In this document: one piece after another, positions 25,072 to 33,862 of the stretch
Layout of the letters: the number at the start of each line of letters is the position of its first letter
Numbering within the stretch: position 1 is the stretch's first letter
Assembly (NCBI GenBank): GCA_034667465.1
Contig: JAXDJV010000014.1
Location: 62,001-126,000, forward strand
Direction of reading: 5' to 3'
Length of the DNA: 64,000 bases
Source of the DNA: JAOBAU01 sp034667465
Lineage (GTDB): Bacteria > Acidobacteriota > Thermoanaerobaculia > Gp7-AA8
Made by a program: the position numbers and the translations under genes
The notes under the pieces: generated by a model
What the model was told of the DNA's origin: nothing
Databases searched by the model: none
What the model saw: the letters and a program-made list of their open reading frames with translations, nothing else

Positions 25072-26829
25072 ATGCTGCTCTCACTTCTCCTCGCGGCCGT
25101 CGTATCCGTCCCGAGTCCTTATCTCGCGTCCCATACTTCCGACGCGGTGAAGTGGAACGGCTGGGGCGATGCGGCGATCGCGCGGGCGAAGCGGGAGCAG
25201 AAGCCGATCTTTCTTTCCATCGGCTACGCGAGCTGTCACTGGTGTCACGTCATGCAGCGCGAGTCGTTCACGAACGCGGGCGTCGCGAAGTTGCTCAACG
25301 AGCGCTTCGTGCCGGTGCTCGTCGATCGCGAAGAGCATCCTGACGTCGACGCGGCATTCATGACGTACGTCGAGTTGCTGAACGACGGCAATGCCGGCTG
25401 GCCGGCGAATCTGGTCCTGTCGCCGGAGCTCGAGCCGCTGGCGGGCGCGTCGTATCTTCCGCGCGCGTCGCTCATCGAATTGCTGGAGGTCGCGTCGCAA
25501 AAGTGGTCGAGCGATCGTGCGGCGCTGCGAACGGAAGCGGCGGCGGTCATCGCGGCGGCACGCGAAATGTCGCACGTTCCGGCTGCCGCGCCGGCGGAGG
25601 CTTTGACGCTTGCGGCATTCGTCGAAGCGGCGCAGCGTGCGCACGATCCGGTGAATGGCGGCTTTGGTTCCGCGCCGAAGTTCCCGCACGCGCTGCTGCT
25701 CGAGCTGTTGTTGCGCGAGTCGGTGCGGACACGCGACGCATTGCCGCGCACTCTCGCAACAGGAGCTCTCGATGCGATGGCGAAGAGTGCGCTCTTCGAT
25801 CGCGAGCGCGGCGGTTTTTATCGCTACGCGACTGACGCTGCGTGGCAGAAGCCACACTTTGAAAAGATGCTGTACGACCAGGCGCTGCTGGCGAGCGACT
25901 ACGTCATCGCGTATCAGCTGACGAACGACGCTCGCTACGCGGCCGTTGCGCGGAAGACGCTCGACTTCATGCTTCGCGATCTTCGGCTGGACGGCGGCGC
26001 GTTCGGCTCGTCGCTCGACGCCGACACAGCGGCGCGCGACGGCAAAGCCATCGCCGGCTGGAACGGGCTCGCCATCTCATCGCTCGCGCGTGCCGGCGGC
26101 GCGCTCGACGAGCCGCGCTATCTCGACGCCGCGACATCCGCCGCCCGTTTCATCGAGACGAAGTTGTGGAACGCGAAGACGAAGCGGCTCGCTCGGCGCT
26201 GGCATCGCGGCGACGTATCCATCGACGCGTACGCCGAGGATTACGCGATGGTCATCGGCGGCCTCGTCGAGTTGTACGAGAGCGGCGGCGATCCGCACTG
26301 GCTCCGCCTCGCCATCGAATTGCAGAAACGACAGGACGCGCTTTTCCGGGGCGCGTCGCGTTACGCGACCGGCGGCCGGCTGCCGGAGCAGATCGCGGCG
26401 GCGATCGACGAGAGCGATCTCGCCACGCCGTCCGCGAACTCGCAGTCGGCGATGAATCTCGTTCGTCTGGGCGAGCTGACCGACAACGAACAGTGGCGCA
26501 ACCGCGCGGCGACGATCATCGCTACGTTCTCATCGCGTCTTGCCTCGGCGTCGATGCCGGCGCTTGCCGCGGCGTTGTCGCGATCGCTCACTCCTGCGCG
26601 ACAGCTCGTCATCGCCGGCGATCGTCGCGACGCCTCAACTCGTGCGCTGATGCGCGCCGCATCGCAGCGCTTCCATCCGAACCTGACGCTGCTCTTCGCC
26701 GATCCGCGATTGCCGATTCGCACGCCGGCTCCGCCGCCGCGTCCGCGCGCGGCCGCGTATCTCTGCGAGCACTACGTCTGCAAATTGCCGATCAGCGATC
26801 CAGCGGTGCTCGCGAAAGCGCTTGAGTAA
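25072..26829 (+). CDS. DUF255 thioredoxin-like / YyaL family protein
   Basis: 585 residues from ATG 25072; a TTG at 25066 is less likely. A probable signal peptide (MLLSLLLAAVVSVPS) is followed by the DUF255 thioredoxin-like domain with the active-site-like CHWCHVM. A (alpha/alpha)6-barrel part follows (GGFGSAPKFPHALLLE, HFEKMLYDQALLA and WNGLAISSLARAG). Family members are usually about 650-700 residues; here GSSLDADTAARDGKAIAGWNGL joins two blocks normally separated by a roughly 80-residue segment, so an internal deletion is likely. Function in bacteria is unclear; mannose-epimerase-like folds suggest a carbohydrate link. Confidence 0.9.
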   Translation: MLLSLLLAAVVSVPSPYLASHTSDAVKWNGWGDAAIARAKREQKPIFLSIGYASCHWCHVMQRESFTNAGVAKLLNERFVPVLVDREEHPDVDAAFMTYVELLNDGNAGWPANLVLSPELEPLAGASYLPRASLIELLEVASQKWSSDRAALRTEAAAVIAAAREMSHVPAAAPAEALTLAAFVEAAQRAHDPVNGGFGSAPKFPHALLLELLLRESVRTRDALPRTLATGALDAMAKSALFDRERGGFYRYATDAAWQKPHFEKMLYDQALLASDYVIAYQLTNDARYAAVARKTLDFMLRDLRLDGGAFGSSLDADTAARDGKAIAGWNGLAISSLARAGGALDEPRYLDAATSAARFIETKLWNAKTKRLARRWHRGDVSIDAYAEDYAMVIGGLVELYESGGDPHWLRLAIELQKRQDALFRGASRYATGGRLPEQIAAAIDESDLATPSANSQSAMNLVRLGELTDNEQWRNRAATIIATFSSRLASASMPALAAALSRSLTPARQLVIAGDRRDASTRALMRAASQRFHPNLTLLFADPRLPIRTPAPPPRPRAAAYLCEHYVCKLPISDPAVLAKALE

Positions 26830-26830
26830 T

Positions 26831-26922
26831 GTCATCCCGAGCGTAGCGAGGGATCCGGGTGGGCGGGGCGCGCGTCCGAACCGCCGCCGCCCGCCCGGAT
26901 TCCTCGCTACGCTCGGAATGAC
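26831..26922. repeat. GAGCGTAGCGAGG-type palindrome G2
   Basis: Full-length member with arms GTCATCCCGAGCGTAGCG and complement. Its right arm overlaps the 3' end of the antiporter gene: the stop codon TAG at 26907-26909 and the last residues VSFRA are encoded inside the repeat. Confidence 0.88.
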
Positions 26923-28358
26923 ACGGTATCGCGCAGGCGCTCCTCCGTCGCCTTCGGTGCGAGCACGATCAGCCGATCGCCGGCCGCGATTTCCGTCGCG
27001 CCGTTCGGCACCTGAAACTCATCGCCGCGATAGAGCACGAGGATCAGCGCTTCGCGCGGCCAGTCGAGATCGACGACGCGGCGATTCGCGGCGCGCGAAC
27101 CACGATCGACTTCCAGCGTCACGAGCGTACTTTCCGCGCGGCCGGCGAGCCGCGCGTTGCTGCTCGCACGATCGTTCGCCGGCGCTTCGACGCCGAGGAG
27201 CCGCGCCACGGCCGGAATCGTGGTGCCCTGAATGGCGACGCTGGCGAGCACGATGAAGAAGACGATGTTGAAGATCGCCGACGCCATCGGCACGCCGGCG
27301 ATGAGCGGAAACGTTGCGAGGACGATCGGCACCGCGCCGCGCAGACCGACCCACGAGATCAGCAACTTTTCGCGCACGCCGATGCGCGAAGCGGCAAGCG
27401 CGATGAAGACAGCGATCGGTCTGGCGATGAGAATCAGAAACGCCGCAAGCGCGAGACTGACGCCGGCGACCGGCGGCAGGTGCGATGGAAAAACGAGCAG
27501 TCCGAGCGTGACGAACATCGCGATCTGCATCAGCCACGCGACGCCGTCGTGGAAACGCGTCAGCGAACGGCGCTGGATGAAATTGCGATCGGCCATCGTG
27601 ATGCCGGCGACATAGACGGCGAGAAATCCGTTGCCGCCGAGCAGCGACGTCGCGCCGTACGCGAGCAGCACGACGGCGATGCTCATCACCGGATAGAGTC
27701 CCGGCTGATCGAGCCGCAGCCGATTGGCGAGTCGCACCGCGATCAAGCCGATGGCGATGCCGGCCGCCGCGCCGAAACTCATCTGCCAGACGAACTGCAA
27801 CAACAACGGCCCGATGTTCATCGCCGGCGTTGCGAGCCACTGAAGCAACGCGGTCGTCAGAAAGACCGCCATCGGATCGTTGCTGCCCGATTCGAGCTCG
27901 ACCGTCGCGACCGCGTCATCGGCTAATCGGACGCCGCGTCCGCGCAGCACCGAAAACACCGCGGCCGCGTCGGTCGACGAAACGATTGCGCCGAGGAGCA
28001 GTCCCTGCCCGAACGTCAGTCCGGCGAAGTGCTGCGCGAACGCGGCGACGAGCACGGTCGTGACGAGCACGCCGATCGTCGCGAGCGATCCGGCGCGCCA
28101 CGCGCTTCGTTTGACGAAGCGCCATTCGGTTTCGAGTCCGCCGGCGAAGAGGATGAACGCGAGCGCGACGACCGCGAGGTGTTGCGCGGCGGCGGCGTTG
28201 TCGAACCAGATGCCGCCGATTCCTTCCGAGCCCGCGAGCATGCCGAGCGCGAGAAAAAGGATCAGCGACGGGACGCCGAGGCGGCCGGACGCTTTGCTCG
28301 CCAGGATGCTCAGAATGAGCAGCACGGCGGCGGCGGCGAGAACCTGCTCGAGGTGCAT
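26907..28358 (-). CDS. Potassium/proton antiporter (CPA1, CvrA/NhaP2-like)
   Basis: 483 residues from ATG 28358; the frame upstream overlaps the divergent ABC gene and is not used. About 12 membrane segments start at LAAAAVLLILSILASKASG. Key CPA motifs are FILFAGGLETEW, SSTDAAAVFSVL and ELESGSNDPMAVFLT, the last holding the conserved ND pair for cation/proton exchange. The C-terminal 100 residues are a TrkA_C/RCK-C-like domain (LEVDRGSRAANRRVVDLDWP through DRLIVLAP) likely to bind a regulatory ligand. It supports K+ homeostasis together with the Kir channel. The stop codon lies in repeat G2. Confidence 0.94.
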   Translation of the reverse strand: MHLEQVLAAAAVLLILSILASKASGRLGVPSLILFLALGMLAGSEGIGGIWFDNAAAAQHLAVVALAFILFAGGLETEWRFVKRSAWRAGSLATIGVLVTTVLVAAFAQHFAGLTFGQGLLLGAIVSSTDAAAVFSVLRGRGVRLADDAVATVELESGSNDPMAVFLTTALLQWLATPAMNIGPLLLQFVWQMSFGAAAGIAIGLIAVRLANRLRLDQPGLYPVMSIAVVLLAYGATSLLGGNGFLAVYVAGITMADRNFIQRRSLTRFHDGVAWLMQIAMFVTLGLLVFPSHLPPVAGVSLALAAFLILIARPIAVFIALAASRIGVREKLLISWVGLRGAVPIVLATFPLIAGVPMASAIFNIVFFIVLASVAIQGTTIPAVARLLGVEAPANDRASSNARLAGRAESTLVTLEVDRGSRAANRRVVDLDWPREALILVLYRGDEFQVPNGATEIAAGDRLIVLAPKATEERLRDTVSFRA

Positions 28359-28407
28359 GCGGAACGACGGTACCAAAATCCGCGATTCGCCTTCACAATC
28401 TGCGGCG

Positions 28408-29394
28408 ATGTCGGACGCCATTCACACCCGCGCGCTGCGCAAGGTTTTTCCCGCTCCCGCCGCGAAGCGGAAGCGCGGCGCGCCGCCGGCGCCGCCAAGC
28501 AAAGGAATCGTGGCGCTCGATGCGCTCGATCTCGATGTGCGCGAAGGGGAGTTCTTCGGACTGCTCGGTCCGAATGGCGCCGGTAAGACGACCACGATCG
28601 GGATTCTTACGACGCGCGTGAATGCGACGAGCGGCGAAGCGATCGTCGCCGGCGCGTACGTCACCACGCAGCCGGCCGACGTACGGCTGCGCATCGGCGT
28701 CGTGCCGCAGCGACCGAATCCCGATCGCGGCCTGAGCGTCGTCGAGAATCTCATCTTCCATGCGTCGTACTTCGGCGTTCCGCGTGCCGAGGCGACGAAG
28801 CGCGCCGACGCACTCCTCGAACGCCTCGGCATCGCCGACAAGCGCGACGCGAAAGTCGATGCGCTCAGCGGTGGCCAGCAGCAGCGGCTGATGATCGCGC
28901 GCGCGTTGTCGCACGAGCCGCGCGTGATCTTTCTCGACGAGCCGACGGTTGGACTCGATCCACAGGCGCGCCTCGCGCTGTGGGACATCCTGCGCGAGCT
29001 GCACGCGCAGGGGAGAACGATCGTCATGACGACGCACTACATGGAGGAAGCCGATCAGCTCTGCGATCGGCTGGCGATCGTCGATGAGGGAAAGCTGCTC
29101 GCGCTCGACACGCCATCGCGATTGAAAGAGCAGGCGCCGGGCGACACGCTGATCGAGCTGACGTTCGATGGCGATGCGGACGCGATCGCGATCGCGGCGC
29201 AGACGATCGCCGGCGTCTCGCGCGCCGAAGCGAAAGGCGCACTGCTGCGGATCTTCAGCGCACGCGCCGGCGAAGTGCTCTCGCCGATCATCGCGGCCGC
29301 CGAGGCGGCGGGCCGCAACGTGCGCGACATTCACGTTTCCGGTCCGAGTCTCGAAACGCTTTTCATCACGCTGACCGGGAGGAAGCTCGCATGA
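28408..29394 (+). CDS. ABC transporter ATP-binding protein (ABC-2 exporter)
   Basis: 328 residues from ATG 28408 (MSDAIHTRALRKVFP); the much longer frame upstream is antisense to the antiporter. Walker A is GPNGAGKT, the signature is LSGGQQQR, Walker B is VIFLDEP and the H-loop is TTHYMEEADQL. The C-terminal extension after residue 240 resembles DrrA/NodI-type drug or polysaccharide exporters. It overlaps the permease start by 4 nt. The start lies 49 bp from the divergent antiporter start, so both promoters are compact. Confidence 0.96.
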   Translation: MSDAIHTRALRKVFPAPAAKRKRGAPPAPPSKGIVALDALDLDVREGEFFGLLGPNGAGKTTTIGILTTRVNATSGEAIVAGAYVTTQPADVRLRIGVVPQRPNPDRGLSVVENLIFHASYFGVPRAEATKRADALLERLGIADKRDAKVDALSGGQQQRLMIARALSHEPRVIFLDEPTVGLDPQARLALWDILRELHAQGRTIVMTTHYMEEADQLCDRLAIVDEGKLLALDTPSRLKEQAPGDTLIELTFDGDADAIAIAAQTIAGVSRAEAKGALLRIFSARAGEVLSPIIAAAEAAGRNVRDIHVSGPSLETLFITLTGRKLA

Positions 29395-30182
29395 AGGAGC
29401 TTGCACCCGTTTCGCCGGCGAAAGTCTTCTTTGCGATCCTGCTGCGCGACCTCACCGTGGCGCGGCGCGAGCTGCCGTACTTTCTGTTGCGCACGACGCT
29501 GCAGCCGCTGATGTTCGTGATCGTCTTCGGTTTCATCCTGCCGAAGATGGGAATGGTGCGCGGCGATTACTCCGCGGCGATGTTGCCCGGGATCATCGCG
29601 CTGAGTCTGGCGCTGTCTGCAGTGCAGTCGGTCGCGTTGCCGATGGTGCAGGATTTCGGATTCACGAAGGAGATCGAAGACCGGCTGCTGGCGCCGGTGG
29701 CGATGCAACTCGTGGCGATCGAGAAGATCGTCGCCGGCGTGTTGCAGGGAATCATCGCGGCGTTGTTCGTGCTGCCGATCTCACGGTTGATCATGGGTCC
29801 AATTCGCGGATTGACGTTCGCGCATTTCGGATTGCTCCTCGCCATCACGATCCTCGGCGGCGCTGCATTCTCCGCACTCGGTCTCTTCCTCGGCACCGGT
29901 ATCGAGCCACAGCAAATCGGCCTGATGTTCAGCGTGATCGTCGCGCCGATGATCATGTTCGGCTGCGCGTATTACCCGTGGCGCGGACTCGATGCGGTGC
30001 CGGTGATGAAGTACGCGGTGCTGATCAATCCGCTCGTCTATGTCGCGGAAGGAATGCGCGCCGCGCTGACGCCGACGATTCCGCACATGAACGTCTTCGC
30101 GATCGTCGGCGCGCTGCTCGCGCTCACGGCGTTCTTCGTCTGGATCGGGCTGCGGTCTTTCGCCAGGCGCGCGGTTTCGTGA
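29391..30182 (+). CDS. ABC-2 type permease (NodJ/DrrB-like)
   Basis: 263 residues with six membrane segments and the ABC-2 core (LPYFLLRTTLQPLMFVIVFG, then MMIFGCAYYPWRGLDAVPV-like region and NPLVYVAEGMRAAL). It pairs with the ATPase through an ATGA overlap. Exported substrate unknown. The last 402 bp are also covered, on the other strand, by the open C-terminal tail of the lipoprotein hydrolase gene; codon sense clearly favours this permease. Confidence 0.95.
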   Translation: MKELAPVSPAKVFFAILLRDLTVARRELPYFLLRTTLQPLMFVIVFGFILPKMGMVRGDYSAAMLPGIIALSLALSAVQSVALPMVQDFGFTKEIEDRLLAPVAMQLVAIEKIVAGVLQGIIAALFVLPISRLIMGPIRGLTFAHFGLLLAITILGGAAFSALGLFLGTGIEPQQIGLMFSVIVAPMIMFGCAYYPWRGLDAVPVMKYAVLINPLVYVAEGMRAALTPTIPHMNVFAIVGALLALTAFFVWIGLRSFARRAVS

Positions 30183-31310
30183 CGGGTTCACGCGCGTTGT
30201 GTTCGTGAAGAAGCGATCGAACGTATCGGCGAGCCACTGCGCGTAACGGCCGAGGTGGCCGATGTGGCCGCCGTCCGCGGTGGTCAACACGTTGACGTAT
30301 GGCAGTCCGTTCGCCGCGGCGACCAGCGTGCGCGATGACGCTTCGCCGAGGACCGGATCGTCGGGTGCGGTGATGATCAGCAGCGGGCGGCGGATGGCGG
30401 TCAGTCGCGTTGACGGCTCGGCGGCGGCGATGAATGCGTCGACTGACGACGGCGGCGTGCCCGCCGGCCAGTGCGCGAGGAGATACGTCAGATATGCGGT
30501 GAACGGCGCGTGACGGTCGTCGAGATGCAGCGCCTTCATGCGCGCGTGAAGATGCGTGCGGAACGAGAAGTGGAAGAGCGCGTTGCGTCCTTCGCGTCGC
30601 AGCGATGCCGGTTCGTTGAGATGCGCGATCAGCGATGAGAGCTCGGCCGGCGGCGAGACGGCGATCGCTCCGGCGTCGAAGACTTCCGCTGCTTCCGGCT
30701 GCGACAACGCGGCGATGGCGTTTAGTCCGCCCATGCTGAATCCGACGATGCCGATCGGACGATTCGGATGGTCGCGGCGAATCCGTTGTCCCCACGCGAC
30801 GAGATCGCGCGCTTCTTCGAGATCGAGCGTCGACAGCCATTCATCCGCGAGCAGACAGCCGTGCCAGCGGAGATCGGGAACGACGACGCCATAGTGCTGG
30901 CGCATCAGCGCGTCGGCGGCGCGCATCACGTAGAGATCGGCATTGCTGTCGAAGAGTCCGTGGAGCACGAAGACGATCGGCTTCGATGGATCGCCGGGCG
31001 CGAAGTACGCGCGCAGCGGCGGTGTGGCTTCCACACTCAGCTCGACGCGCGTGTAGCCGGCGCGCGGCGCGCGATCGCACGACATGCCCGGACGCTGATT
31101 TTTGTAGCGCTGCACGATGTCGCCCCACACCACGCGCATCGTGCCGGCGAACCCGCTCTCCTCATCGCGAGCATCGGGACGTCCGACGCACTGCCAGAGC
31201 GAGGCCGGATCGGAGATCGTGCATTCGGCCGGACGCGGCGGCGGAAGCGGTCGCAGCGCGCACGCGGAGCTCGCGATGATGAGGAGGAGAAGCGTGAGGC
31301 GCCGCAGCAT
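29781..31310 (-). CDS. Alpha/beta-hydrolase lipoprotein with antisense tail
   Basis: 509 residues as read. A lipobox (LLIIASSAC) suggests a lipidated envelope protein. The hydrolase core (about residues 60-370) has nucleophile S192 in GFSMGG, an acid in TAPDDPVLG and a His in DGGHIGHLG. After about residue 373 the frame enters the region antisense to the ABC permease and continues about 136 residues of Arg/His/Glu-rich sequence unlike the core. The natural stop was probably lost and the tail is read-through. The protein resembles YheT-like esterases; the substrate is unknown. Confidence 0.82.
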   Translation of the reverse strand: MLRRLTLLLLIIASSACALRPLPPPRPAECTISDPASLWQCVGRPDARDEESGFAGTMRVVWGDIVQRYKNQRPGMSCDRAPRAGYTRVELSVEATPPLRAYFAPGDPSKPIVFVLHGLFDSNADLYVMRAADALMRQHYGVVVPDLRWHGCLLADEWLSTLDLEEARDLVAWGQRIRRDHPNRPIGIVGFSMGGLNAIAALSQPEAAEVFDAGAIAVSPPAELSSLIAHLNEPASLRREGRNALFHFSFRTHLHARMKALHLDDRHAPFTAYLTYLLAHWPAGTPPSSVDAFIAAAEPSTRLTAIRRPLLIITAPDDPVLGEASSRTLVAAANGLPYVNVLTTADGGHIGHLGRYAQWLADTFDRFFTNTTRVNPSRNRAPGERPQPDPDEERREREQRADDREDVHVRNRRRQRGAHSFRDIDERIDQHRVLHHRHRIESAPRVIRAAEHDHRRDDHAEHQADLLWLDTGAEEETECGECSAAEDRDGEEQSEMRERQSANWTHDQP

Positions 31311-31348
31311 GGCGCGATTCTATGTCGCCACGCAACTACAATTGCGCG

Positions 31349-32056
31349 ATGCGTCCCGCCAATCCGACGGTTGCGGTCGTCGACGATGAAGACAACATCC
31401 GCGAGACGCTTGCGTTCGCGCTGCGGCGCGATGGCTATCCGGTCGAGCTTTACGCGCACGGTCTCGAAGCGTGGACGGCGTTTCAGCGCAAGCTGCCGGG
31501 CCTCGTGGTGCTCGACATCCTGATGCCGGAGATGGACGGCCTCGAGCTCTGTCGCCGCATCCGCTCGCTCTCGGAATCGGTTCCGATCATTTTCCTCACG
31601 TCGCGCGACGACGAGATCGATCGCGTGCTCGGCCTCGAGATCGGCGCCGACGATTACCTCTGCAAACCGTTTTCGATGCGCGAGCTGCTCGCGCGCGTGA
31701 AGGTGCTGTTCCGTCGTGCCGCGCTCGATCAAAACACGACGCGCCCGAACGACAACGCGCCGCTGCGCATCGGCGAGCTCGAGCTCGACCTGCAGCGCTA
31801 CACGATGCGATGGAAAGCCGCGCCGGTCAGCCTCACCGTCACCGAGTTCATGATGCTCCACGCGCTCGTCCGCCATCCCGGCCACGTGAAAACGCGCAAG
31901 CAACTTCGCCAGGACGGCTACCCGCACGACGCGTACGTAAGCGACCGCACCATCGACAGCCACATCAAACGACTGCGCCGCAAGTTCGAAGAGGTCGACC
32001 CCGAGTTCGATCGGATCGAGACGGTTTATGGGTTGGGATATCGATACAAAGAGTAA
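31349..32056 (+). CDS. OmpR/ChvI-like response regulator
   Basis: 235 residues from ATG 31349. Receiver domain: acidic pocket VVDDED, phosphoacceptor in VVLDILMPEMDG, Thr in IFLTSRDDE and Lys in LCKPFSM. The winged-helix output domain at the C-terminus includes VSLTVTEFMMLHALV and DRTIDSHIKRLRRKFEE ending in GLGYRYKE. The sequence pattern and the neighbouring kinase recall the ChvI-ChvG (ExoS) pair that senses envelope or acid stress. It is followed by repeat H6 and then the kinase gene. Confidence 0.95.
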   Translation: MRPANPTVAVVDDEDNIRETLAFALRRDGYPVELYAHGLEAWTAFQRKLPGLVVLDILMPEMDGLELCRRIRSLSESVPIIFLTSRDDEIDRVLGLEIGADDYLCKPFSMRELLARVKVLFRRAALDQNTTRPNDNAPLRIGELELDLQRYTMRWKAAPVSLTVTEFMMLHALVRHPGHVKTRKQLRQDGYPHDAYVSDRTIDSHIKRLRRKFEEVDPEFDRIETVYGLGYRYKE

Positions 32057-32057
32057 C

Positions 32058-32135
32058 GAGGCATGAGGCATGGGTAATGAGATGAAGCAAGGACGCGGAG
32101 CGACTCATTACTCATCCCTCATTACTCATGCCTCG
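32058..32135. repeat. Heptad-arm palindrome H6 (GAGGCATGAG type)
   Basis: Arms GAGGCATGAGGCATGGGT and GACTCATTACTCATCCC surround a short core rich in AGGACGCGGAGCG. It lies within the two-component operon, between the regulator and kinase genes, 5 bp before the kinase start. Confidence 0.8.
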
Positions 32136-32140
32136 CTCCC

Positions 32141-33703
32141 ATGAAGCGCCCTCGCTTCGTTTCCCGTCTGCCGATTCGGCTCCTTGCGTTCAATCTGCTG
32201 CTCGTCTTTCTTCCTGTTGCCGGCGTGCTTTATCTCGGCGCGTATGAGACGCGGCTTGAATCCGCGGAGGTTCGCTCGATCACGGAGCAGGCGCGGATCG
32301 TGGCGGCAGCGCTGGCGGGAAGCGGGCGGCTCGATGGCGAGCAGGCGGAGCAGCTTTTGCGGCGGACGCGCGGGAGTGCGCCGTCGAAGCAGGAAGAGGT
32401 TCGGTTTCGGATTCTCGACTCTGACGGCCGGCTGCTCGCAGACTCGCATCGCCTCGTGCCGCCGCCGCCCGCGCGGAGCGTCGGATCGCCGCGGCACAAC
32501 ACGCTTTATCGCATCGGCGCGTTTCTGCTGCGGCCGATTCTCCGACTCGTGCAGCCGCCCGATCCGCCGCTGGAAGTCGATCTTTACGATCGCGAGACGC
32601 TGCTGCGCGGACCGGAGATCGTCGAGGCGCTGCATGGACAGGAAGGATTCGACAAGAAGATCACCGCCGGCGGCCAGCGTTCCGTGACGCTCTATCGCGC
32701 CGTGCCGGTCATCGTCGGCGGCAACCTCGAAGGTGCCGTGCTGGCGTCGCGCAGCACGAACACGATCCTCCAGGATCTCTACGCCGTCCGCCTCGGCGTT
32801 CTTCGCATCTTCGTCGCGGCGCTGGTCGTCGCCACGATCGTCAGTATCTTCTTCTCGACGACGATCGTTCGTCCGCTGCGTCAGCTGCGACTCGATGCGC
32901 GATCCGTGCTCGATCGTCGCGGACGAATTCGCGGACACTTCAAAGGTTCGCGTCGTCATGACGAGATCGGCGAGTTGTCGCGCGCGCTCGAACGGATCAT
33001 GCGCCGCCTCGACAGTCACGTGAAACTGATGGAGACGTTCGCGTCCGACGTCTCGCACGAGTTCAAGAATCCGCTGGCGTCGATCCGCAACGCGAACGAG
33101 ATGCTTGCCGACGTCAACGATCCCGCCGATCGTCGGCGTTTCGGAAAGATGGTCGAGCAGGAAGTGGCGCGGATGGAGAAGCTGCTCTTCGGTGTGCGCG
33201 AGATCTCGCTCATCGATGCGCGGCTCGCGCATGAAGAGCAGTCATCGATCGCGGTCGCCGAGCTGCTGGCGAAGATCGTCGATGGCTTCCGTCTGCGCGA
33301 GCGCGATCGCATTCAGTTCGATCTCGAGTTGCCGGCTGACGACGCGCTGATCGTCGACGCGTCGGAAGATCGTCTCATCCAGGTTTTCGAGAATCTGCTC
33401 GACAACGCCGCCGGATTTTCGCCGGCCGGCGGTGTGATCCGGATCGGCGCGCGTGCCGAAAGTGCGATGGTCGTCACGCGCATCGAAGACGAAGGGCCGG
33501 GCATTTCCGAATCGCACATGCAGAAGATCTTCGATCGCTTCTTCACATATCGCCCGGCGACCGCGTGGCGCGACAGCCGTCACACCGGACTCGGCCTCGC
33601 CATCGTGAAGGCGATCGTCGACGGCTACGGCGGTTCTGTGCACGCGTCGAATGGAGAAAAGGGAGCGGCGTTCGAGATCCGGCTGCCGCGTCAGGAAAGG
33701 TAG
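32141..33703 (+). CDS. ChvG-like sensor histidine kinase
   Basis: 520 residues. Two membrane helices (about 12-33 and 215-245) flank a periplasmic sensing domain rich in Arg and Asp. A HAMP-like linker follows, then SDVSHEFKNPLASIRNANEM (acceptor His), the N-box ENLLDNAAGFSPAGG, DEGPGISE and the G2 box HTGLGLAIVKAIVDG. The N-terminal TM layout with a stimulus-sensing domain is typical of ChvG/ExoS kinases. It phosphorylates the ChvI-like regulator. Unusually, the regulator precedes the kinase and repeat H6 lies between them. Confidence 0.95.
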   Translation: MKRPRFVSRLPIRLLAFNLLLVFLPVAGVLYLGAYETRLESAEVRSITEQARIVAAALAGSGRLDGEQAEQLLRRTRGSAPSKQEEVRFRILDSDGRLLADSHRLVPPPPARSVGSPRHNTLYRIGAFLLRPILRLVQPPDPPLEVDLYDRETLLRGPEIVEALHGQEGFDKKITAGGQRSVTLYRAVPVIVGGNLEGAVLASRSTNTILQDLYAVRLGVLRIFVAALVVATIVSIFFSTTIVRPLRQLRLDARSVLDRRGRIRGHFKGSRRHDEIGELSRALERIMRRLDSHVKLMETFASDVSHEFKNPLASIRNANEMLADVNDPADRRRFGKMVEQEVARMEKLLFGVREISLIDARLAHEEQSSIAVAELLAKIVDGFRLRERDRIQFDLELPADDALIVDASEDRLIQVFENLLDNAAGFSPAGGVIRIGARAESAMVVTRIEDEGPGISESHMQKIFDRFFTYRPATAWRDSRHTGLGLAIVKAIVDGYGGSVHASNGEKGAAFEIRLPRQER

Positions 33704-33791
33704 TCATCCCGAGCGCCGCGAGGGATCTGCGCGGGTGGGCGCGCGATAGCGTACCCCACCCGCCCGGATCCCTCGCGACGCTCGGGATGAC
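33703..33791. repeat. GAGCGTAGCGAGG-type palindrome G3 (variant arms)
   Basis: Arms GAGCGCCGCGAGGGATC and GATCCCTCGCGACGCTC differ from the other copies at the central bases. It starts exactly at the last base of the kinase stop codon and precedes an intrinsic terminator. Confidence 0.85.
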
Positions 33792-33810
33792 GGTGCGCCG
33801 GTAAAACGAA

Positions 33811-33843
33811 AAACGGCGGCGGGGTTTTGCCCCGCCGCCGTTT
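33811..33843. terminator. Bidirectional intrinsic terminator
   Basis: A perfect 14-bp stem (33811-33824 with 33830-33843) with a TTTTG loop is flanked by A-rich and T-rich ends, so it can act on both strands. It separates the convergent kinase and giant nuclease genes. Confidence 0.92.
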
Positions 33844-33862
33844 CTGTCTGCAAAAAGCTGCT

